Part shown: in pieces, positions 58,086 through 64,000 of the stretch
Layout: each line of letters opens with the position of its first letter
Position numbering within the stretch: position 1 is the first letter of the stretch
Source of the DNA: Acinetobacter sp. YWS30-1
GTDB lineage: Bacteria > Pseudomonadota > Gammaproteobacteria > Pseudomonadales > Moraxellaceae
Direction: 5' to 3'
Length of the DNA stretch: 64,000 bases
Assembly (NCBI RefSeq): GCF_033558715.1
Contig: NZ_CP114606.1
Span: 2,976,001-3,040,000, forward strand
Notes under the pieces: generated by a model
Databases searched by the model: none
The model's input: the letters and a program-made list of their open reading frames with translations, nothing else
What the model was told of the DNA's origin: nothing
Made by a program: the position numbers and the translations under genes

Positions 58086-59561
58086 CTAACTATGACGATC
58101 TTTAACTAGACTGAACAGAATGGCACCCAGAATAAAGAATGCAATCGTGCCCCCACCAATCATCCATAGCGTACTTGCAGGATAATCACCATAACCTTCT
58201 GCCATGATTGATTTTAAGGTTAAACCCAATGCCGATAATAAAGATAAGGGCGTGATCACAGTCAGCATGAATTTCCAGCTGCCACCCAGTTTCAGACTGG
58301 CAAACTCGTTCACATGTGTTTCCAGCTGTTTCATCAATGGACGACGGAACCAGGACAATAAAATAATCGAGAACAGACCACCACCCACAATACCAATGTT
58401 GTTAGCGAAGTAGTCAATGATGTCGACAAAGGTAATGGCACTATGCGTTGAGAACATCAAGGTGGATACAACTGCTGAACCACCCGCAATGATGGTCACT
58501 GACTTATTCTTCGACCAGCCAAGTTTGTCCTGGAATGCCGCAATTGGCACCTGCAGGATACTCACCATGGAGGTAATACCTGCCACTGTTAATGAACCGA
58601 AGAACAGGAAGCCGAACAGGTCACCACCTGCACCTAAACTGGAAATAATTTTCGGGAAGGCAATAAAGGCCAGACCGATACCACCAGAGACCACATCTTC
58701 AACCTTCGCACCTGAACTGAACGCCATAAAACCAAGTGCTGCAAAAACCCCAATACCTGCTAGGATTTCAAACGACGAGTTAGCCAATGCCACCACGACA
58801 CCTGAACCGGTCAGGTTAGTTTTACGTTTCAGGTAAGAGGCATAGGTCAACATAATCCCGAAACCTACTGAAAGTGAGAAGAAGATGTGACCGAAAGCAG
58901 CCAGCCAGACTTTATAATTGGTCATGGCTTCCCAGTTTGGGGTAAAGAAGGCATTTAAGCCATCGACTGCACCCGGTAAACGTACTGCCTGAATCACCAG
59001 GATTGTGAATAAAATCACCAGCAAAGGCATAAAGATTTTATTCGCCAGTTCCACCCCACGGCGTACCCCACCGTAGAGAATCAGCATCACGGCTGCCCAA
59101 ACGATCACCAGACCAAAGAACAGTACAGGGACGAAACCGAAGGTTAGGCCCTCACCATTTTGCAGGTAGCTATTGAAGAAAAAGGCTTGTGTATCTGTGC
59201 CCCACTGCTGTCCAAAAGAATAAATCATATAGCTGCCGGCCCAAGACAGGACACTGGCATAATAAATCCCGATGATCAGAGTCACCATGACCTGCCACCA
59301 ACCCAGAGATTCTGCATTCATGAGTTTTTTGTAGGCCATTGGTGGTGCTTTGCGGAACTTATGTCCGACTGCATAATCTAAAAATAATAAAGGTAAACCT
59401 GCTGCAAAAATCGCAATCAGATACGGAATCAGGAATGCCCCGCCACCGTTTTCATAGGCAACGTATGGAAAACGCCAAATATTCCCCAAACCAACGGCAG
59501 AGCCAATGGCTGCAATAATAAATCCTGATCGTGCCGACCAATTCTCTCGAGTATCTGTCAT
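58086..59561 (-). CDS. metP: Sodium-dependent transporter, NSS/SNF family (MetP-like)
   Basis: 491 residues, about twelve helices. WSARSGFIIAAIGSAVGLGN then IWRFPYVAYENGGGAFLIPY is the diagnostic N-terminus of neurotransmitter:sodium symporters, with sodium sites in helix 1. The substrate is probably methionine or alanine, inferred from the small subunit that follows. A 593-base leader region lies upstream. Confidence 0.9.
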   Translation of the reverse strand: MTDTRENWSARSGFIIAAIGSAVGLGNIWRFPYVAYENGGGAFLIPYLIAIFAAGLPLLFLDYAVGHKFRKAPPMAYKKLMNAESLGWWQVMVTLIIGIYYASVLSWAGSYMIYSFGQQWGTDTQAFFFNSYLQNGEGLTFGFVPVLFFGLVIVWAAVMLILYGGVRRGVELANKIFMPLLVILFTILVIQAVRLPGAVDGLNAFFTPNWEAMTNYKVWLAAFGHIFFSLSVGFGIMLTYASYLKRKTNLTGSGVVVALANSSFEILAGIGVFAALGFMAFSSGAKVEDVVSGGIGLAFIAFPKIISSLGAGGDLFGFLFFGSLTVAGITSMVSILQVPIAAFQDKLGWSKNKSVTIIAGGSAVVSTLMFSTHSAITFVDIIDYFANNIGIVGGGLFSIILLSWFRRPLMKQLETHVNEFASLKLGGSWKFMLTVITPLSLLSALGLTLKSIMAEGYGDYPASTLWMIGGGTIAFFILGAILFSLVKDRHS

Positions 59562-60083
59562 AGAACACCTAAACTTTAAACTTCATTCAATACTGCTTGT
59601 TATGGTTATGTCGCGAGCACTAAAGAAGCATTTCAATTATTTCGGGTGTTTGAATTAGAGTTATACCTTTTGGGCATCGAATTCTAATATACAAACAGGT
59701 CAGCTAGCCGGACAGCTTGCTTAAAGCCTGAGCAGAAAGCCGACCTTGTAGATGGTTCAACAATACTGACTTTTTCAAATTTTTTCTGTAATTTCTGCTT
59801 AAAACATTCTTTTTTTATAATCTATTCTTATCAAATGCTCAATAATTCTACGCTGATCCCTTGATTTTATTGGTTATATGTATATAAACTTTTTGGAATA
59901 TATTGTTTTTAAGTTTTACTACAGTTTTCAAGCTATTTTTCGCTCTTAATTCATCAAGTATTAAATAGAGATTGAAAAAGTGTTTTTAAATCTTCTTCGT
60001 TCATTTTCTTCTGAATAAAAACAGAGCTGTGTCTTAGTTTATTCAGCTTATCTTTTCTATCTAGCCTGCTACCTTTTTAAGCA
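59562..60083. other. Long intergenic region upstream of metP
   Basis: No gene is seen. At 59697-59747 a GC-rich patch with nested inverted repeats (outer AGGTC / GACCT, inner AGCT-rich arms) stands out from AT-rich DNA; in the metP direction it would be about 140 bases upstream of the start, so it could be a structured leader or regulator site. I recognise no known riboswitch class. Confidence 0.4.
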
Positions 60084-60132
60084 ATAAAAAGCAAAATTCC
60101 ACAACCGACCTGCCTTATGCCGATTGTGGAAT
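60084..60132 (-). terminator. Terminator after aldehyde dehydrogenase
   Basis: Outer stem ATTCCACAA / TTGTGGAAT with a large structured loop; on the minus strand a T-rich tail (TTTTGCTTTTT) follows. Confidence 0.75.
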
Positions 60133-60154
60133 AGTACTGATTGATTCGGTCAGC

Positions 60155-61603
60155 TTAACATTTGATGACAAGCATACGTTCTTCCTGCATGTCACGAATC
60201 GCAGACTGAATGCCTTCACGGCCCAGACCGGAATCCTTGACACCGCCATAAGGCATATTATCAACACGGAATGATGGAATATCATTGATAATCACACCGC
60301 CGACATGCAGATGATCCCAGGCATACATCATCTTCTGCAGATTCTGGGTATAGATGCCGGCTTGCAGACCAAAGCGACTGCTATTAATACAGGCAATTCC
60401 TGATTCAAAATCGCTATAAGCCTCAATAATAGCGACCGGACCGAAAACTTCATTACGATAAATTTCCAGTTGATGATCTACCTTTTCCAACAGGATCGGT
60501 TCAAACATCGCACCCTTCACTTCACCACCAGTCAGTACATTGGCACCTTGCGCTACGGCATCTTCCATCCAGCGATGCAAACGTTTAGCTTCAGCTTCCT
60601 TGATCATTGGCCCTAGCAAAGTTGTTTCCAGATCGGGATCACCGGCTTTCAGATGTTGTAGTTTCTGAACCAGCTTGTCTTTCAGTTCTTCAAAAATATC
60701 CTGATGCACCAGAATACGTTGCACACTGATACACACCTGCCCTGCATGACCATAAGCGCCACCAATCAGACGGTCAATCAGCTGTTCACTGAGTTCAGTA
60801 TCTGGCTCAATCATCACTGCGGCATTGCCACCGAGTTCCAGAGTAACTTTTTTGCGGCCGGCACGGGCTTTCATATCCCAGCCCACGACATCGGAACCGG
60901 TAAAGCTTAGCAATTTAAAACGGTCATCTGTAACCAGTACATCTGCAAGATCGCGTGGACACGGCAGAACTGAAAAAGCATTCTTCGGTAAATCAGTTTC
61001 TGCCAGAATCTCGGCAATTTTTAAGGCTGAAACTGGAGTCAGACTCGCCGGTTTCAACACGAATGGACAACCTGCAGCAATTGCCGGCGCAATTTTATGT
61101 GCAGTCAGATTTAATGGAAAGTTAAACGGACTAATCAGGGAAACAGCGCCAATCGGTACCTGTTTCACCATGCCCTGATAACCGGAAGCTGCGGCGGTGA
61201 CTGCCAGAGGCAAAATACGCCCCTGATCCATTTGGGTGACCGCATCTGCCGCAATCTGGAAAGTATTGATCAGACGTTCTACTTCTGCGCCAGCTGCTTT
61301 ACGTGGCTTGCCACCTTCCGCAATCAGGATTTCAGTCAGTTCTTCACGGATTTCATTAAACCGCTTCACACAATGCAGCAGAATTTTTTGTTTCTGGAAA
61401 GGTTCCAACGCTGCCATTTCTGCTTCTGCCTCAGTCGCAGACTGAATCGCCTTTTCTAAAGTTTCAGCATCTGCCAGCGCGACACGTGCATAAAGCTCCT
61501 GACTATATTTATGTTTGACCTCCAGCCATTCACCCGTTTGTACCGGCTGTCCTGCCACATATAATGGATAGTCTTGATGATGTTGTGCTGCTGTCGATCC
61601 CAT
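60155..61603 (-). CDS. Aldehyde dehydrogenase family protein
   Basis: 482-residue NAD(P)-dependent dehydrogenase. The catalytic Glu is in TLELGGNAAVMIEP, the Cys in GQVCISVQRILVH, and the cofactor loop in LLSFTGSDVVGWDMK. The C-terminus (NDIPSFRVDNMPYGGVKDSGLGREG) places it near glyceraldehyde/succinate-semialdehyde dehydrogenases; the substrate is unknown. ATG 61603 is chosen for GAAGGG seven bases upstream; an in-frame ATG at 61618 is less likely. Confidence 0.9.
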   Translation of the reverse strand: MGSTAAQHHQDYPLYVAGQPVQTGEWLEVKHKYSQELYARVALADAETLEKAIQSATEAEAEMAALEPFQKQKILLHCVKRFNEIREELTEILIAEGGKPRKAAGAEVERLINTFQIAADAVTQMDQGRILPLAVTAAASGYQGMVKQVPIGAVSLISPFNFPLNLTAHKIAPAIAAGCPFVLKPASLTPVSALKIAEILAETDLPKNAFSVLPCPRDLADVLVTDDRFKLLSFTGSDVVGWDMKARAGRKKVTLELGGNAAVMIEPDTELSEQLIDRLIGGAYGHAGQVCISVQRILVHQDIFEELKDKLVQKLQHLKAGDPDLETTLLGPMIKEAEAKRLHRWMEDAVAQGANVLTGGEVKGAMFEPILLEKVDHQLEIYRNEVFGPVAIIEAYSDFESGIACINSSRFGLQAGIYTQNLQKMMYAWDHLHVGGVIINDIPSFRVDNMPYGGVKDSGLGREGIQSAIRDMQEERMLVIKC

Positions 61604-61733
61604 TATTCTGCCCTTCACATTAGCATATACATTTTAGAAATTACCTATATCATGCACCTACTGATTACGTTTAAGAAGATGTATTTAGGTAACAAAATCG
61701 CTCAATTTAAAGAAAGCGTAAGGAAAATTAGAA

Positions 61734-62426
61734 ATGCGTACACAATTATTCACTGCATTATTACTAGGATTAGGGCTGAGCAGCATAGGCCATGCGGATG
61801 TGATTGGTCTTAAAGCAGATGCCAGCTACTGGAATTTTGACGGTTATAGCCAGTCTGCCAATGCCAGCAAACAGGACCTGGATCGCCAAGGCACGGCACA
61901 ACTCTCTGTCGCATTTGAACATCCAGCACCACTACTGCCAAATGCCAAAATCAAATATGTGAATCTGGACAGCAATAGCGAACAAAGCACCCCGCTGAAT
62001 GCTGCCGATATCGAACTTAATAATATCGACTATATTCTGTATTACGAACTGCTGGATACCATTGTGCATGCTGATATCGGTGCTGGTCTGACCAATCTGG
62101 ATGGTACAGTCAGAAATCTGAATGCAGGTGCCCTGACTCAGTACGATCTAGATGAATACAGTCCATTACTCTATGCTACAGCTGGGGTAAAACTGCCATT
62201 TACTGGCATGAGTGCTAAAGCTGAAGCGGTTTACAGTCATGGTAGCGATATTAAAAAGACTGATGTTCAGGCTGAACTGCAATATGACTTTATTGATAAC
62301 CTGCTGGTCGATGTAGGGGCTAAAGTCGGCTATCGCATCATGAATATTGATGCCGAACAAAATAATGCGCCAGATTTGGAACTGGAATTTAAAGGTCCTT
62401 ATATCGGCTTAGATATACACTTCTAA
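61734..62426 (+). CDS. TIGR04219-type outer-membrane beta-barrel protein
   Basis: 230 residues with a signal peptide (MRTQLFTALLLGLGLSSIGHA, cleaved before DVIG). The mature part has alternating amphipathic strands (LKADASYWNFDG, LSVAFEHPAP, IDYILYYELLD, LLYATAGVKLPF) and ends in Phe (GPYIGLDIHF), the usual barrel terminus. It resembles the TIGR04219 outer-membrane family, of unknown role. Confidence 0.85.
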   Translation: MRTQLFTALLLGLGLSSIGHADVIGLKADASYWNFDGYSQSANASKQDLDRQGTAQLSVAFEHPAPLLPNAKIKYVNLDSNSEQSTPLNAADIELNNIDYILYYELLDTIVHADIGAGLTNLDGTVRNLNAGALTQYDLDEYSPLLYATAGVKLPFTGMSAKAEAVYSHGSDIKKTDVQAELQYDFIDNLLVDVGAKVGYRIMNIDAEQNNAPDLELEFKGPYIGLDIHF

Positions 62427-62540
62427 ATAATATAATGACTTATGAAAATTAGTCTTCACCCTGTAAGCCCAGACGTACAAAGATAGATGTCATCGACGTC
62501 TATGCCAGTTTTTAGGTTCAGACTATTCTATAAACATACA

Positions 62541-62668
62541 AAGCAGGAAGCTCAAATACCTAAAAACAAGAAGAATAAAGCAGTGCACCAGGACGTGAGG
62601 TACGACAGGAGTTATACCTAGACACGAGATACGAAAAAAGCCCCAACAGGATGTTGGGGCTTTTTTTA
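62541..62668 (+). ncRNA. Putative small RNA, copy 2 (two-copy family in this window)
   Basis: Related to 35081-35198 as described there: shared CAGGAAG, GTACGACAGGAGTTATACC and ATACGAAAAA, and a 3' terminator AGCCCCAAC / GTTGGGGCT with loop AGGAT and seven Ts. Here the terminator stem is fully complementary. It is preceded by TATAAA (62530-62535), a possible -10. The surrounding gap 62427-62776 has no protein frame. Confidence 0.65.
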
Positions 62669-62776
62669 TCTATAAATTCTTAGCATTGTTTAACAGTTCC
62701 GAGCTAAAAATCCAACATTGTAAGAATCACTTTGTTGTTAATCTGAAAATCCTCACATTTTTTGGGAACAGCAATC

Positions 62777-63328
62777 ATGGTAAAAAAGGTCCTCTTTATT
62801 ACTTCAAACCAAGGCGTTGAACATGATGAACTGGTCGAGCCTTTAAATTTTCTAAAATCCAAAGGATTTGAAGTGATTCATGCGGCAGAAAAAAATGAGG
62901 AGGTGGCAACAGTAAAAGGCGATACTAAAGCTGCTACCTCATATACGCCTGATACCAGTTTTGATCATGTCACACTGGATGATTATGATCTCTTGGTTGT
63001 TCCTGGTGGCACTGTGAATGCAGATACGCTAAGAATCAATGAATCTGCCCAGAAAATCGTGCAGCATTTTGCTGACCAGCACAAACCGATTGCCGCAATC
63101 TGTCATGGGCCATGGGTTCTGATTGATGCACAGCGAATTAAGGATAAAAACCTGACCTCGTATAAGAGCATCAAACTGGATCTGGAAAATGCCGGTGGTA
63201 AATGGGTCGATGAACAGGTTCATCGCTGCAATACCGGTGACTGGGTTCTGATTACTTCACGTAATCCGGATGATATTCCTGCTTTCAATGACGCCATCTT
63301 AAAAGAACTGGAAGGCGATGCTGCCTAA
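62777..63328 (+). CDS. DJ-1/PfpI family protein (type 1 amidotransferase-like)
   Basis: 183 residues. The nucleophile Cys is in IAAICHGPWVLID (about residue 108), with the Glu in KGFEVIHAAEKNEE and a downstream His. The family includes proteases, deglycases and stress proteins; which one this is cannot be told. ATG 62777 with GGGA upstream is preferred over an in-frame TTG at 62762. Confidence 0.9.
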   Translation: MVKKVLFITSNQGVEHDELVEPLNFLKSKGFEVIHAAEKNEEVATVKGDTKAATSYTPDTSFDHVTLDDYDLLVVPGGTVNADTLRINESAQKIVQHFADQHKPIAAICHGPWVLIDAQRIKDKNLTSYKSIKLDLENAGGKWVDEQVHRCNTGDWVLITSRNPDDIPAFNDAILKELEGDAA

Positions 63329-63340
63329 GTTCAAACCATA

Positions 63341-63366
63341 AAAAGCCTCCAGATGGAGGCTTTTTA
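63341..63366. terminator. Terminator between pfpI and ankyrin gene
   Basis: Stem AAAAGCCTCC / GGAGGCTTTT with loop AGAT and T5; can serve both convergent genes. Confidence 0.9.
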
Positions 63367-63386
63367 TTTTCTTGATCTTATTTTAT

Positions 63387-63710
63387 TTAAATGCCGCCTT
63401 TCAGGCTTTTTAGATAAGCCACTACATCTTTATTACCGGCCATTTCTGCCAGTTCCAACGCGGTATAGGTACTGCGATGATCGACATCTGCGCCTTTGCT
63501 AACCAAGAGTTTGACTACTTCCAGATGATCGTTTTCAGCCGCGGCTTGCAAAGCGCTATAGCCTTCTTCATCGGCAGAATTGACGTCCAGACCTTCCAGC
63601 AGACCCTGCTCAACCTGATCAACATCACCGATTGAGGCCCAGTACACCAGTTCAGGAAGATGCAGCTCGTCATCATCTTCAGGGATTGGGGAGAATGAGT
63701 TCAGTTTCAT
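63387..63710 (-). CDS. Ankyrin-repeat protein
   Basis: 107 residues with two to three ankyrin repeats (VDQVEQGLLEGLDVNSADEE, GYSALQAAAENDHLEVVKLL, VSKGADVDHRSTYTALELAE). A protein-binding domain only, no catalytic part. The partner is unknown. Start ATG 63710 has a plausible ribosome site upstream. Confidence 0.85.
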   Translation of the reverse strand: MKLNSFSPIPEDDDELHLPELVYWASIGDVDQVEQGLLEGLDVNSADEEGYSALQAAAENDHLEVVKLLVSKGADVDHRSTYTALELAEMAGNKDVVAYLKSLKGGI

Positions 63711-63797
63711 ATTTTCAAACCTTTTAATATAACGTAACCGCTATAAAATTATACTGTGGAAAACAATTGCTTTAAGTAAATAAAAATTAAATTAATT

Positions 63798-64000
63798 CTA
63801 CCTATTTTTAGATATTTCCCTAAAACCCTCAATATAATCATCAAGTAAATTATAGTGGGCAAGCATTCTAAAAGCATTTCGATTCGCGGCATCTTGTCTA
63901 TGAGCTTCCGTAATACTGCAAATTTCACATGTCTCAGATTCAGTATTTGATAAAGGCTGGGGACATTCTTTACAAACTTTATGAGCTAAAATAATTTCTT
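63798..64000 (-). CDS. Zinc-ribbon-containing protein, C-terminal part (5' end outside window)
   Basis: The minus strand is open from the window edge to a TAG stop at 63798. The last residues read VCKECPQPLSNTESETCEIC followed by SITEAHRQDAANRNAFRMLA and a charged tail. Two CxxC pairs 14 residues apart form a likely zinc ribbon. Start and function are not visible. Confidence 0.5.
   Translation of the reverse strand, partial: EIILAHKVCKECPQPLSNTESETCEICSITEAHRQDAANRNAFRMLAHYNLLDDYIEGFREISKNR

Overview
The window looks like chromosome of an Acinetobacter species, probably outside the baumannii complex. It carries the genus-typical wza-wzb-wzc-fkpA arrangement of the capsule (K) locus, and the flanking genes (ppc, uraA, fmt-rsmB, dnaJ/dapB, ilvD, metP-metS, zupT, a TIGR04219-type porin) read as Acinetobacter homologues. 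Base composition is bimodal: positions about 3.1-18.9 kb are very AT-rich, as usual for capsule gene clusters, and the rest is ordinary coding DNA. This assignment rests on protein and gene-order recognition only; no database was searched.

1-5.2 kb: a rightward wza (3' part only), wzb and wzc export module ends in a strong terminator. Two insertion sequences follow, one IS5-like with an A8 frameshift site and one IS982-like. 5.4-18.2 kb: a leftward capsule operon, rmlB-rmlA-fdtA/qdtA-acyltransferase-fdtB-wzx-GT2-wzy-GT2-GT4-FemAB/GNAT-like-itr. It should make a dTDP-3-amino-3,6-dideoxyhexose (Fuc3N or Qui3N type), build an oligosaccharide with three glycosyltransferases on a lipid-linked first sugar, flip it (Wzx) and polymerise it (Wzy). 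18.9-24.2 kb: a second, divergent export module of wza, a decayed wzb and wzc, followed by two FKBP-type prolyl isomerase genes. Only the left module has a readable Wzb phosphatase.

24.3-33.9 kb: housekeeping and accessory genes, namely dienelactone hydrolase, HIT protein, MutY, an M23 lipoprotein, Tag glycosylase, alcohol dehydrogenase, a LysR / aldo-keto reductase / MFS set, a START-domain protein and DapB. 33.9-35.8 kb: a gene-poor scrap zone between dapB and dnaJ with an N-terminal acetyltransferase fragment, small ORFs, a putative small RNA and a tiny Ala/Glu-rich secreted protein. 35.8-50.5 kb: dnaJ, an RND efflux pair with a divergent TetR regulator and a palindromic operator, ppc, uraA, a LysR gene convergent with a TauE/SafE gene, chorismate mutase and an unassigned protein.

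50.6-64 kb: two dihydroxy-acid dehydratase paralogues, fmt-rsmB, zupT, a sodium symporter with its 36-residue small subunit (metS), an aldehyde dehydrogenase, an outer-membrane protein, a second copy of the putative small RNA, a DJ-1/PfpI protein, an ankyrin protein and the 3' end of a zinc-ribbon gene. No rRNA, tRNA or CRISPR array was seen.

The points most worth a second look are the duplicated export modules with one decayed wzb, the missing classical N-acetyltransferase in the 3-amino sugar pathway (with a membrane acyltransferase and a FemAB-like protein as candidates), and the two-copy small RNA family whose terminator stems covary around a fixed loop.
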